Shown here one piece after another: positions 1 to 8,826 of a stretch of DNA of 32,505 nt. The stretch's first letter is position 1; every line of letters begins with the position of its first letter. The translations under genes were made by a program, and so were the position numbers. Location: NCBI GenBank assembly GCA_026416115.1, contig JAOAFU010000161.1, positions 1 through 32,505 of the forward strand. Reading direction: 5' to 3'. The notes below the pieces were generated by a model, which searched no databases, was not told where the DNA came from, and saw only the letters and a list, made by a program, of their open reading frames with translations. The DNA comes from Bacteroidales bacterium. GTDB taxonomy: Bacteria > Bacteroidota > Bacteroidia > Bacteroidales > DTGW01.

Positions 1-1034
1 GGCACACCACAAGCCATCGACTCCATAATAGTGTTGGGTAAGTTTTCCTGTAACGATGAGGTTACATACAAATCGGAAGCATTGTATATGTCAATCATGG
101 TATTTGCCTGTACATTCCCAAGCAGACGATAAGGAAGCGACAGCTGCTCGAATATTTTGCTATCCTTTACTCTCCCTGCAACAAGTATTTCGATCGTATC
201 GAGCAATTGTGGATATGTTGAAGCCAAATACTTAGTAGCTTCGGCAAAATAGGTAAATCCTTTAAAATAATTATTTACATTAGCAGCAGCAAAAAGTAGA
301 TACTTTTTATTGGTAGCTAACCCGAGTTTTTCGCGACTTTTATTTTTATCTAATGGTTTAAATGTCTCTATATCAATGGGATTTGGTATCGAAAAAACGG
401 GTTTTTCTTTCAAAAGGCTACTCTCTTTTGCCCTACCCATAAGCCACCTGCTACAAGTCACTACCGTGAGAGGATAATTTTTCGAAAATATTTTATCCTT
501 TTTCTCCCATACACGATGCGATAAATCGTTGATGGAAGGAGAGCGCAGAAACAAGCAATTTCCACATTGATATTGATAATTTCGGCAATCACCACTATGA
601 TGACATCCACCCGTAAAAAGCCACATATCGTGTAAAGTCCACACCACAGGTTTGCCAAGACGAAGAATTTTCTCAATGCCTGGTAACGACAAAAAACCAC
701 CATTCACCCAGTGCAAATGGATAAGGTCGGCATTTCGAACAAGTGGATGATTGGATAGATCTTCACCTGTATTGGCAATAGAGAAGAGAAATCTTACTTC
801 GGGCGAACGTTCGCATAGATAAAATAAAAAACGTTCGAAGGCAAAACGCGCGAAATTGAGATAACTTTTAAAAACTGAGTGGGTAGTAGAGATTACATTT
901 GCACTTGTTTTCCCATCGCGCACAAGCATAGTCACCTGGCAGGGGGTATATTTATTGATTGCTTCGGCTATCCGAAGGGCAGCAATGGCAGCCCCACCAC
1001 TATCCGACGATGTATTGATCGAAACCACCTTCAT
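1..1034 (-). CDS. Family 4 glycosyltransferase, C-terminus cut by window start
   Basis: The minus strand is open from an ATG at 1034 down to the first base of the window, giving 344 codons without a stop. The protein begins MKVVSINTSSDSGGAAIAAL, a GT4 N-terminus with a Gly-rich Rossmann loop. It carries the WTLHDMW and TGGC segments seen in many Bacteroidota GT4 enzymes and ends in an E-x7-E donor-nucleotide motif (about residues 330 and 338, ENLPNTIME) just before the cut. GT4 enzymes are usually 380-420 residues, so roughly 40-80 residues are missing. It should transfer a sugar from a nucleotide donor in the cytoplasm; donor and acceptor cannot be told. It starts 12 nt after the stop of the DUF2723 gene on the same strand, so the two are probably co-transcribed. 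Confidence 0.88.
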   Translation of the reverse strand, partial: MKVVSINTSSDSGGAAIAALRIAEAINKYTPCQVTMLVRDGKTSANVISTTHSVFKSYLNFARFAFERFLFYLCERSPEVRFLFSIANTGEDLSNHPLVRNADLIHLHWVNGGFLSLPGIEKILRLGKPVVWTLHDMWLFTGGCHHSGDCRNYQYQCGNCLFLRSPSINDLSHRVWEKKDKIFSKNYPLTVVTCSRWLMGRAKESSLLKEKPVFSIPNPIDIETFKPLDKNKSREKLGLATNKKYLLFAAANVNNYFKGFTYFAEATKYLASTYPQLLDTIEILVAGRVKDSKIFEQLSLPYRLLGNVQANTMIDIYNASDLYVTSSLQENLPNTIMESMACGV

Positions 1035-1046
1035 GATTTGGCTGTT

Positions 1047-4000
1047 TTACTCAACCATTTGATATTGCATAAGAAGCGGTTTAACTCCCCCTACATCCCC
1101 CAGCTTAAATTCATCGCATATTGCATTGATTTGCTGTAGATAGTAAACGTTTGAACCTATCTCGTACTCGCTCATCGCCTTTTGAGTGGAACTAAGGCTA
1201 TTGAAAAAATTAAGATACATTTTAGCCTGCATGGCGAAATCTTTAATCACCTGAATCGCTTTTTCCCTCGCACCACAAAGCAAATAAGCACGGGCTAACA
1301 ATATCGAATTATAGTCGTGTTCGACCTTTGCAAAAGGTAAAAGCGATAAACATTTATCCAAAACCTTTTGAGCAGAATCGTTTTTGTGTTCGAGTACCAA
1401 GGCATTAGCCAATCGGATGAAATTGCTTCTAAATCGAACAACCGATAAGGTACGAGCGTGGAAGTTATCGATATACACTTTAGGGTCATTCATTCGTCGG
1501 TAATCGAATCTTTCCATCAAATTTTTGTATAGGGTATCGGTGTTTACCCTTCCGCATTCGAGTGGCGAGTTATAAGGGGTTCGTATGGGTACAAGGCGAT
1601 AAGCATAACCATCGAGCTGCAGGTATTGGTCGAGCCAAAGAGTACCTTCGGGATACGAAGAGGCAAAATAAATAGGACGTCGCCATTCGTTGTTGGCCAA
1701 TATATCGAGCATAACCAACTGGCTTTTGGTAATTGCATTGGTTTTGATATTGATAACAATAGCGGTATCCACTTTTTTAGCCAGATTACGTGGAATAACA
1801 GCATAGCGGAAAACGTTGGAAGTGTCGACAGGCAACAACAATTTCTTTCCTGGTATAAAATCGATCGATTCGTCGTATCCAGGGATAGTCTTGGTACGTG
1901 GGTCGTCGCTTGCCACAAACGCAACTGCCTGCCTTATGTCGATGGGTTCTTTTATCTGATCCAGCAGATACACCCTTGAACGTTTTCCTTCGAGATATTG
2001 CTCACGGATAAGTGAGATGGGTAATGGATCCGACTGATAAACTTTACGTTTCATTTGTTCGATATACCATTCGCTATTAAGCAACATGGTATTAACTACA
2101 CGGACATCGGTGCGAATACCCTCAACCTCCTGAAGATACCAAAGCGGAAAAGTATCATTATCGCCGAAGGTAAAAAGAATAGCATTTGGTGCACAAGATT
2201 GAAGATAGTTATAAGCTAATGATCGAGCAAGAAAACGACCACTTCGATCGTGATCGTTCCAGTTTTCTTTTGCCATGAGGACTGGTACCAACATAAAACA
2301 ACCAGCCACTAGCATAGCCGATTTTGCAATTTGATATTTACCCCGAAGTATTTTTTCGCCTAAAGCCAATACTCCTAAACCTATCCATATAGCAAAAGCA
2401 TAAAACGAGCCTGCATAGGCATAATCACGCTCTCGAGGTTGTAATGGGGTTTGATTAAGATAAATAACGATAGCCAGACCTGTAAAGAAGAAAAGTAAGA
2501 TAGTGACCCATCCGTACTTTCGCGACCTATCGATAACATAGAGTAAACCCAACAGACCAAGCAAAAAAGGAAGAAAATAATAAGTATTTCTTGCCGGATG
2601 ATGACGCAAAGAGTCGGGAAGTAATTGTTCGTTACCTACCAGTTTTTCATCTATAAAAGGTATGCCACTAATCCAATTACCTGCAAGTAGTCCACCGTCG
2701 TCGTTATCGTTCTGCCGGCCTACGAAATTCCATAGGAAATATCGCATATACATATGCCCCACCTGATAGGTAAAGAAAAATTTAAGATTCTCGCCAAAAG
2801 TAGGAACATACTCGGTACGAACCTGTCCATTTTCTGATACTTCAACAGGTTTACCCTTAATATTAGCCCACGATTTATATATTTTAATATGATTGGGGTC
2901 GGTACTATACATTCGTGGGAAAAAGGTCATAAATCGCTTGTCGTAAGTCAAATCGTAATCGTATCCAATAATCTCGTATCGACCATTAATAGCAGCATAA
3001 CGAGGCTTACCAGCTTTCGCATCGACTATTGGCGCATTATAGTATGGCCCGTACAACAAAGGACGGTCACCATACTGCTCGCGATCGAGGTACGATAAAA
3101 GAGCAAATACATTACTTGGATCGTTTTCGTTTAATGAAGGATTGGCCGACGCACGAATAAGAATGGTAGCATAAGAAGAGTAACCAATTAAGAGCATAGC
3201 CACCGATAGCACAAACATTTGCAGCCAATATTTTTGCCTTTTATAAGCAATACGCAGCAAAGCAATTAAAGCACCAATAATTAGAGCAACATAAATAGCA
3301 AAGCCTGTATTGTAAGGGAATCCAAGTGTATTGACAAAAAACAACTCAAAATAGCTTCCCAGTCTAACAAAACCCTGAATAAATCCATACATTACGAAAG
3401 CTAATAGGGCAATTGAGATCAAAAAAGCAGTAAGTGCACCTTTCCAGCTAAAAGTATATTTTTTAAAATAGTAAATCATTACAATAGCCGGAATTGCGAG
3501 TAGATTGAGCAGATGAACCCCTATAGAAAGTCCCATGAGATAAGCGATCAATATAAGCCAACGGTTGGCTTTTGTTTCGTCCTCTGAATCCTCCCAACGT
3601 AAAATAGCCCAGAAAACAAGAGCAGTGAATAACGACGAAAGAGCATAAACTTCGGCCTCAACTGCCGAAAACCAAAAAGTATCGGAGAAAGTATAGGCCA
3701 AAGCACCTACCAGTCCACTACCCAATATCAGCATGTTTTCGGAGAAAGAGAGTATTTCTTTTCTTTCGACTAAAATTCGGCGAGCAATATGGGTTATACT
3801 CCAAAAGAGAAACAATACCGTAAAAGCACTGGCAAGTGCTGAAGAGTAATTAATCAGCCGGGCTACTAATTCGTAATTTGTCCCAGCAAATATTGAGAAA
3901 AACCGAGCCAACAGCATAAAAAAAGGTGCTCCCGGGGGATGGCCTACCTGTAGTTTAAACGAAGTAGCAAGAAACTCGCCACAATCCCAAAGACTAACGG

Positions 4001-4088
4001 TAGGTTCGGCTGTTAGAATATATACAACAGCAGCTATTAAAAATACAACCCAGCCTAACAGGTTGTTAACTTTCCGAAAGTTTTGCAT
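1047..4088 (-). CDS. DUF2723 polytopic membrane protein, probable protein O-mannosyltransferase-like (TMEM260 family)
   Basis: This 1013-residue protein has an N-terminal half made of many hydrophobic segments and a soluble C-terminal half. The family signature is at the N-terminus: WDCGEF at residues 34-39, then GHPPG at 49-53, on the loop after the first membrane segment. This resembles the acidic catalytic loop of GT-C glycosyltransferases, with D35 and E38 as candidate catalytic residues. Known of the family: the vertebrate homologue TMEM260 is reported to be a protein O-mannosyltransferase; bacterial members are common in Bacteroidota and mostly uncharacterised. Inferred: a lipid-linked-sugar-dependent glycosyltransferase acting on the periplasmic side, perhaps on proteins. 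The last 150 residues, after the membrane part, look helical and TPR-like. It precedes the GT4 gene (1-1034) by 12 nt. A weak TATTTTTA element lies on the minus strand at 4109-4116. Confidence 0.85.
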   Translation of the reverse strand: MQNFRKVNNLLGWVVFLIAAVVYILTAEPTVSLWDCGEFLATSFKLQVGHPPGAPFFMLLARFFSIFAGTNYELVARLINYSSALASAFTVLFLFWSITHIARRILVERKEILSFSENMLILGSGLVGALAYTFSDTFWFSAVEAEVYALSSLFTALVFWAILRWEDSEDETKANRWLILIAYLMGLSIGVHLLNLLAIPAIVMIYYFKKYTFSWKGALTAFLISIALLAFVMYGFIQGFVRLGSYFELFFVNTLGFPYNTGFAIYVALIIGALIALLRIAYKRQKYWLQMFVLSVAMLLIGYSSYATILIRASANPSLNENDPSNVFALLSYLDREQYGDRPLLYGPYYNAPIVDAKAGKPRYAAINGRYEIIGYDYDLTYDKRFMTFFPRMYSTDPNHIKIYKSWANIKGKPVEVSENGQVRTEYVPTFGENLKFFFTYQVGHMYMRYFLWNFVGRQNDNDDGGLLAGNWISGIPFIDEKLVGNEQLLPDSLRHHPARNTYYFLPFLLGLLGLLYVIDRSRKYGWVTILLFFFTGLAIVIYLNQTPLQPRERDYAYAGSFYAFAIWIGLGVLALGEKILRGKYQIAKSAMLVAGCFMLVPVLMAKENWNDHDRSGRFLARSLAYNYLQSCAPNAILFTFGDNDTFPLWYLQEVEGIRTDVRVVNTMLLNSEWYIEQMKRKVYQSDPLPISLIREQYLEGKRSRVYLLDQIKEPIDIRQAVAFVASDDPRTKTIPGYDESIDFIPGKKLLLPVDTSNVFRYAVIPRNLAKKVDTAIVINIKTNAITKSQLVMLDILANNEWRRPIYFASSYPEGTLWLDQYLQLDGYAYRLVPIRTPYNSPLECGRVNTDTLYKNLMERFDYRRMNDPKVYIDNFHARTLSVVRFRSNFIRLANALVLEHKNDSAQKVLDKCLSLLPFAKVEHDYNSILLARAYLLCGAREKAIQVIKDFAMQAKMYLNFFNSLSSTQKAMSEYEIGSNVYYLQQINAICDEFKLGDVGGVKPLLMQYQMVE

Positions 4089-4159
4089 ATTATCAGTTTT
4101 TCGGGCAATAAAAATAATTACCTCTTAAAGTGGCGAATTTAGGTTTTTTCTGTCTTACT

Positions 4160-4192
4160 TTTGCAGCAATCGAAAAATATTCGTTAACTTTG
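4160..4192 (+). promoter_or_regulatory. Bacteroidota-type promoter for the GNAT-SUI1 pair
   Basis: A TTTG at 4160-4163 is followed after 21 nt by TAACTTTG at 4185-4192, a full match to the Bacteroidota -33/-7 pattern (TTTG, about 19-21 nt, TAnnTTTG). It lies 16 nt before the ATG at 4209. A second TAnnTTTG match (TACTTTTG, 4156-4163) overlaps the -33 element. Pattern match only. Confidence 0.55.
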
Positions 4193-4208
4193 ATAAAACT
4201 CAAGTACT

Positions 4209-4706
4209 ATGATTTATCAGCTTGACTTCAAGCCTCTTAGCGAAGAAGATCTTCTGGTTGTTAAGGAGATTTACGACTACTACATTCGTCACTCAACAGC
4301 AACCTTTCATACCGAGCTTATAACAATCAACGAACTGAAAGAATATATTTACCTAAATCATCCTCGTTACCGTTCGTATCTGATTTTATGTGATGAGGTA
4401 CCTGCGGGTTTCTGCTACTTTTCGCATTTCAAAAAGCGCCAAGCATACGACCGGACTGCAGAAATAACCATATACCTAAGACCCGAATTTTGCGACAAAG
4501 GGATTGGACCAAAAGCACTTACTTTTTTAGAAGAAAAAGCTAAGGAATCTGGAATTAAAAACCTTATAGCACTAATTACAGGCAATAATTTTCCCAGCAT
4601 CAAACTGTTCGAAAAGGCTGGATATAAGAAAGTTGCCCATTTTGAAAAGGTAGGCGAAAAGCTTGGTTTAGTGCTCGATGTTTTGGCCTATCAAAAAGAA
4701 CTATAG
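4209..4706 (+). CDS. GNAT N-acetyltransferase, phosphinothricin acetyltransferase (Pat) type
   Basis: The 165-residue length is usual for the Pat/YncA branch of the GNAT superfamily. The N-terminal segment YDYYIRHSTATFHTE matches the conserved Y-N-x-x-I-x-x-S-x-A-T-F region of that branch. Later come the β-strand AEITIYLRPEFCDKGIG, carrying the acetyl-CoA pyrophosphate loop (here DKGIGPKAL instead of the common R/Q-G-x-G-x-G/A), and the downstream N-x-P-S-I-K-L-F-E-K-A-G-Y motif. It should transfer acetyl from acetyl-CoA to an amine; the natural substrate is unknown, and the Pat name does not imply herbicide resistance. The SUI1 gene starts 1 nt after its stop, so the two are translated from one message. 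Confidence 0.85.
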   Translation: MIYQLDFKPLSEEDLLVVKEIYDYYIRHSTATFHTELITINELKEYIYLNHPRYRSYLILCDEVPAGFCYFSHFKKRQAYDRTAEITIYLRPEFCDKGIGPKALTFLEEKAKESGIKNLIALITGNNFPSIKLFEKAGYKKVAHFEKVGEKLGLVLDVLAYQKEL

Positions 4707-4707
4707 C

Positions 4708-5055
4708 ATGTCGTCGAAAAAGAATAGATTAAGAGAGGGAATCGTTTACTCAACACGTCCCGATTTTCAGTACGAAAGCCTTCAGGAAGAAGAACCTCCA
4801 ACTCTCCCACCTCAGCAGCAAACGCTTTATGTTTCGCGCGATCGTAAACAACGAGGCGGAAAGATTGTAACCCTTGTAACAGGTTTTATAGGAAAAACAG
4901 AAGACCTGGAGAAACTAGGTAAAATGCTTAAGACGCGCTGTGGTGTGGGGGGAACAGTTAAAGATGGTGAAATACTGGTTCAGGGCGATTTTCTGGAAAA
5001 GGTTATACAGCTATTAGCAGCCGAAGGGTATAAAGTAAAGCAAAAAGGTGGATAA
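4708..5055 (+). CDS. Translation initiation factor SUI1/YciH-like protein
   Basis: The 115-residue protein has a variable, charged N-terminus (about 50 residues) and a C-terminal SUI1/eIF1 fold. The family core is clear: IVTLVTGF, then the basic KMLKTRCGVGGTVKDG loop (the K-x-x-C-G-V-G-G-T-V-K signature) and ILVQGDF. In eukaryotes eIF1 monitors start-codon choice on the small subunit; the role of bacterial YciH-like proteins is less settled and may concern initiation fidelity or stress. I chose the ATG at 4708 rather than an in-frame upstream start at 4678, which would overlap the acetyltransferase by 29 nt. The stop lies 5 nt from the stop of the convergent kinase-like gene. Confidence 0.9.
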   Translation: MSSKKNRLREGIVYSTRPDFQYESLQEEEPPTLPPQQQTLYVSRDRKQRGGKIVTLVTGFIGKTEDLEKLGKMLKTRCGVGGTVKDGEILVQGDFLEKVIQLLAAEGYKVKQKGG

Positions 5056-5060
5056 ATTTT

Positions 5061-5750
5061 TTAGAGTAAATTCCGAAGCTCAACCGTCTTCACAATAATC
5101 TCAACTATCTCGTCGACCGTCAATGTCATGCAATTGATGGTTAAATCGGGCCAAGTATAATCTGTCCCTTTACCCTGAAAATAATTTTTAAACTCTTCCC
5201 GTTTCTTGTCCGTTTCTATGCATCTTTCCTTTGCTTGTTCTAAAGTGCAACCATAACGCTCGCTAACTCGTATGGCTCTCCATTCGAGTGGCGCGTGTAA
5301 ATGTATGTGCAGCGAGCGTGGAATATCGCGTGTAATAGCAATACCGCCTCGTCCTACAATTATTGCATGACCCTGAATAGCAATTTCACGGATTACTTTC
5401 CCAATCGTGTTAAGTATCTTCTTGTCGCTATGATAATAATGAGAGAACGAACTAAAAAATTCTTCCAGAACGCTTCTTTTCTCATAGTTAAAAATATGAG
5501 CAATCTCCGAGGGATCGAGTTGTAGCTGTTTAGCTGACTCATCGAGTATTTCTTTGCTATACCACTTCCAACTGTGGGTTTTACCCCATTTGTCTTTTTT
5601 CTGCGAGAGGATTTCCGAAAGCTTCTGAGCTACTACTTTAGCTGCACAACCATATTCTCGTGAAATAGTAATTACTGGTCCTTCTTCGTGTTTTAAGGAT
5701 TCTTTCTCGGCATAACGTTGCCGTAAGTATGTGATTAAATCCCCTCTCAT
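5061..5750 (-). CDS. Cytidylate kinase-like family protein
   Basis: The 229-residue protein opens its conserved part with GPVITISREYGCAAKVVAQKL. This is the P-loop region of the cytidylate kinase-like family (Pfam Cytidylate_kin2), where the usual GxxGxGK is replaced by a SREYGCG-like loop. Further family features are VGRGG with a following R-x-x-HLHAPLEWR stretch, the LID-like D-K-K-R-EEF segment and the C-terminal YTWPDLTINC motif. It probably phosphorylates a nucleoside monophosphate or a related small molecule; the exact substrate is not known for most members. It converges on SUI1 with a 5-nt gap, too short for a separate terminator. It has its own candidate promoter upstream (5775-5805). 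Confidence 0.85.
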   Translation of the reverse strand: MRGDLITYLRQRYAEKESLKHEEGPVITISREYGCAAKVVAQKLSEILSQKKDKWGKTHSWKWYSKEILDESAKQLQLDPSEIAHIFNYEKRSVLEEFFSSFSHYYHSDKKILNTIGKVIREIAIQGHAIIVGRGGIAITRDIPRSLHIHLHAPLEWRAIRVSERYGCTLEQAKERCIETDKKREEFKNYFQGKGTDYTWPDLTINCMTLTVDEIVEIIVKTVELRNLL

Positions 5751-5774
5751 AAATATGGCTTATTACTTTTACTA

Positions 5775-5805
5775 TAAAGTTAGTAAAGATTTTGGTAAAT
5801 AACAA
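5775..5805 (-). promoter_or_regulatory. Candidate promoter for the cytidylate kinase-like gene
   Basis: On the minus strand TTG (5805-5803) is followed after 20 nt by TAACTTTA (5782-5775), a 7-of-8 match to TAnnTTTG. It lies about 25 nt before the ATG at 5750. Confidence 0.4.
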
Positions 5806-6069
5806 TCAAAAGGCGAAAAAACATACTTCCATTTTTGAAATCGTCTGAACAACAAATAAAAAATCTGCTAACAATCCTATAGCTTTTTTTAATTGGTTAA
5901 ACATCGAATAAATGAATAGACGGTACACGAAAGAGACTAAATAGTAATAATGTAGTTTTTACCATCAAAGAACACAGCTTATGGTTTGATTAATAACCAG
6001 TATGGAACATAAATTTATGCCTTAATAGAGTTAAAATTTACTTTTATAAGGGAGGGGATTAATTTTTCG

Positions 6070-6077
6070 TATTTTTG
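6070..6077 (+). promoter_or_regulatory. -7 element, candidate promoter of porW-porX
   Basis: TATTTTTG matches TAnnTTTG exactly and lies 61 nt before the TTG start of porW. No clear TTG at -33 is visible, so the element may depend on an activator or the match may be chance. Confidence 0.4.
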
Positions 6078-6138
6078 CTAATCATTACGAACAATAAATG
6101 ACAAATTTTATCGTACTTAATTTTAAACTTTAAGAATC

Positions 6139-8817
6139 TTGAAAAAGCACTTATCTGGAATATTTCTGGTATTAATGATTGCTTTTGCTGGTTTGCAACT
6201 GGGTTGCAGTACCAAACGTAATACCTTGTTGTCGAGGACTTATCATACTATAACCGCACATTACAATGTATATTTTAACGGGAACGAAAGCTATAAAAAG
6301 GGTGTAAAAAAAATGACTCAGCAGCATAAGGATGATTTTACTACCCTCCTGCCTGTATTTATATATCCTGGCACCGAAGCTGCCAATAGTGTTTCGTCCG
6401 ATATGGACAGAGCTATTAAAAAAGCTTCGAAAACAATTGTATTACACTCTATTACAGCCAAACCCGATTACAAAAAAGGAGTTAAAAGCGAACGACAAAA
6501 AGCTTTCTATAACAAGCGCGAGTATAACAAATGGATCGACGATGCCTATTTACTTATGGCGAAGGCATATATTGTAAAAGGCGAGTTAGTGTATGCAAAC
6601 AATGTGCTCAGACAAATGCTTAAAGACTATCCCAAGGAGAACACTTATTTAGAAGCTCAATTGTTGCTGGCACGTAAATTAATACTCGAGGACGAATTTA
6701 CCGAATCGGGGGAAATACTCGAAAAGCTAACAGATCAAAAAAAATTCCCCAGAAAACATATAGCTTTATTAAATGCAACATACGCCGAGTATTATATTCG
6801 TCGCAAGATGCCCGATAAGGCTGCTGAAAAGCTTGAAATAGCCGCCAAAAATGCACCAAATAAATTTTATCGTCTACGTTATACTTTTATCTTAGGGCAG
6901 CTTTACCAGCAAATGGGAAATTATGCTAAGGCAACCGAAAAATACAATCAGGTAATCCGGATGAATCCCCCTTATGAGATGACATTTAATGCCCGTATCA
7001 ATATGGCAAATGTTTTTGAAAAGGGGAAGGGTAACGCTTCAGAGATTCGTCAAAGATTATATAAACTATTAGCCGACGAAAAAAATACAGAATATCGCGA
7101 TCAGATCTACTATGCCATAGGAAACCTTTATATGGCCGAAAATAATAAAAATAAAGCCATCGAAAATTACAAGCTATCCGTTGCATCGAGTACCGGAAAT
7201 TCTAAACAGAAAGCTAGAAGTTATCTGGCAATAGCCGATATTTACTATCAGGATCGCGAGTATTTGCCATCGCAGGCTTATTACGACAGTGCTTTAAGCT
7301 TACTCGACGAAAAATTTCCCGATTTTGATCAGGTAAACAATCGTGCACGTAGTCTAACAATGCTTGCCAAAAGTCTTCAGAGGATAGCATTTGAAGATAG
7401 CGTTCAGTTTGTGGCAAAAATGGGTGAGAACGAACGAAACATGTTTATCGATCAAATAATTGCCAAGGTAAAGGAAAAGGAAGCCGAAGAGCTTCGACGC
7501 CAACAAGAAATACAACAGGAACAGGCAAATAACCTAATGGCATACAACGAGATGCAGGGAAGAAGTCTGAGCACTAACACAACTGCTGGAGGAGCATGGT
7601 ATTTTTATAATCTCACCGCAAAAAGTAGCGGCGAGGCCGAATTTAAACTTAAGTGGGGTAATAGGAAACTTGAAGATAATTGGCGAAGAAGCAATAAAAA
7701 TACCCTTAGTACCGAAGGCGGTGAGACATTAGCAGATGAAGAAAAAACTGGAGAAGCTGGAAATAAGGATACCCATAAGGGCTTAAGTAACAAAACTCGC
7801 GAGTATTACCTTGTAGATCTTCCTTTAACCGATTCGGCCATGAAGGTATCGCACGAGCGAATTCTTTCCAATCTTTTTGTTTCTGCTTCGATATATAAAA
7901 ACGACTTACGCGAATACTCGCTTGCTGCTAATCAATATCAGGAAATAATTCGTCGTTATCCCGATAAACCCGAAGCTGCCGAGGCTTATTTTCAACTTTA
8001 CATGCTTGCACGCCAACAAAATAATATGTCGCGTGCCGAAGAGTACAAAAGTAAACTCATGGTTCAATTCCCCGAAAGCATGTATGCCAAACTCCTGGCA
8101 AACCCTAACTTTCTTAACGAAATGCAGGAAAAAGAACGACAGGCAAGTCAGCTTTACGAACAGGCCTATCGGCAGTTTAATCAAGGAAATTTTAGCCAAG
8201 CATTACAATTATCGCAGCAAGGAATAGAGCAATATCCCAATCATAGCTTGAAGGTAAAATTTATCTTTTTGTATACCTTATCAAAAGGTCGTTTACAGGG
8301 CAACGACACACTAAGAATAGGTTTGGCAGCCTTTATCAGAAATTATCCCAAAACCGATGAAGCCAGTCTAGCAAAAGATATCATTGCTGCCCTCGACGCA
8401 ACACATCCCGAAAGTAAAGCTGAAGCCGAAAAACAGTTGGCAAAAGCTATTTACCGCCAACCATTGGAAAACGAAAAACATTGGGTTTTTGGATGCTTAA
8501 GAGGAACAAATATTAATACCGCTAATCAACTTAGCTTTAACCTTATCAATTACAATCTCGATCACTATCCTAATATCAATCTGAATATCAAAATTGAGAC
8601 CCTTGGTAACCGATATCAACTGGTTGTAGTTCGGGAGTTTAAAACCCGAACCGAAGCTATGAATTATCTTTCAGCCATCTCAGGCGACCCCGACGTCCGA
8701 AGAGAGGTGGGTAATATTGAAGATTTCTTTGTAATAAATGAAGAAAACTATAAACTGTTGCAAGGAGAAGGAACGATAGAAACATATCGGGCTTTTTACA
8801 AAGAAATTTACAAATAA
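6139..8817 (+). CDS. porW: Type IX secretion system lipoprotein PorW/SprE (TPR protein)
   Basis: The protein is 892 residues with a lipoprotein signal peptide: KKH, a hydrophobic stretch at residues 5-20, then LGC with the lipidated Cys at 23. The region after it (NTLLSRTYHTITAHYNVYFN, then GNESYKKG) is the hallmark N-terminus of the PorW/SprE family. Many TPR-like helical repeats follow (about 125-400 and 575-760), with a charged Gln/Glu-rich coiled stretch near 435-470. The C-terminus is compact. PorW/SprE is needed for type IX secretion and, in gliding species, motility; it sits at the inner face of the outer membrane and is reported to connect periplasmic ring components with the translocon. 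The start is TTG: the first in-frame ATG lies inside the signal peptide and would remove its basic residues. porX starts 9 nt downstream, which supports both calls. Confidence 0.9.
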   Translation: MKKHLSGIFLVLMIAFAGLQLGCSTKRNTLLSRTYHTITAHYNVYFNGNESYKKGVKKMTQQHKDDFTTLLPVFIYPGTEAANSVSSDMDRAIKKASKTIVLHSITAKPDYKKGVKSERQKAFYNKREYNKWIDDAYLLMAKAYIVKGELVYANNVLRQMLKDYPKENTYLEAQLLLARKLILEDEFTESGEILEKLTDQKKFPRKHIALLNATYAEYYIRRKMPDKAAEKLEIAAKNAPNKFYRLRYTFILGQLYQQMGNYAKATEKYNQVIRMNPPYEMTFNARINMANVFEKGKGNASEIRQRLYKLLADEKNTEYRDQIYYAIGNLYMAENNKNKAIENYKLSVASSTGNSKQKARSYLAIADIYYQDREYLPSQAYYDSALSLLDEKFPDFDQVNNRARSLTMLAKSLQRIAFEDSVQFVAKMGENERNMFIDQIIAKVKEKEAEELRRQQEIQQEQANNLMAYNEMQGRSLSTNTTAGGAWYFYNLTAKSSGEAEFKLKWGNRKLEDNWRRSNKNTLSTEGGETLADEEKTGEAGNKDTHKGLSNKTREYYLVDLPLTDSAMKVSHERILSNLFVSASIYKNDLREYSLAANQYQEIIRRYPDKPEAAEAYFQLYMLARQQNNMSRAEEYKSKLMVQFPESMYAKLLANPNFLNEMQEKERQASQLYEQAYRQFNQGNFSQALQLSQQGIEQYPNHSLKVKFIFLYTLSKGRLQGNDTLRIGLAAFIRNYPKTDEASLAKDIIAALDATHPESKAEAEKQLAKAIYRQPLENEKHWVFGCLRGTNINTANQLSFNLINYNLDHYPNINLNIKIETLGNRYQLVVVREFKTRTEAMNYLSAISGDPDVRREVGNIEDFFVINEENYKLLQGEGTIETYRAFYKEIYK

Positions 8818-8826
8818 TAAAAAAAA

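Larger units (their letters stand above)
5751..6138. other. 388-nt divergent intergenic region
   Basis: This AT-rich spacer lies between the divergent cytidylate kinase-like gene and porW. It holds one candidate promoter for each side (5775-5805 minus, 6070-6077 plus). I found no ORF above a dozen codons, no tRNA, no strong hairpin and no repeat. The roughly 260 nt between the two elements are unexplained; conserved sequence there would suggest regulation of porW. Confidence 0.5.

Noticed and set aside
1544-1979. Overlapping 117- and 126-codon frames inside the DUF2723 gene
   Set aside because: Both lie within the real coding sequence in other frames, show no recognisable motifs, and one is antisense.
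4678-4707. Upstream ATG for the SUI1 gene
   Set aside because: It would overlap the acetyltransferase end by 29 nt and add ten residues unlike the family; the ATG at 4708, 1 nt after the stop, is simpler.
4708-5055. SUI1 and a G1PDH-type enzyme as signs of archaeal origin
   Set aside because: SUI1/YciH homologues and AraM/Gtp1-type dehydrogenases are known in bacteria; LPS, type IX and promoter features are plainly Bacteroidota.
5911-5943. Short ORF in the spacer before porW
   Set aside because: Only ten codons, no ribosome binding site and no sign of a leader-peptide attenuator.
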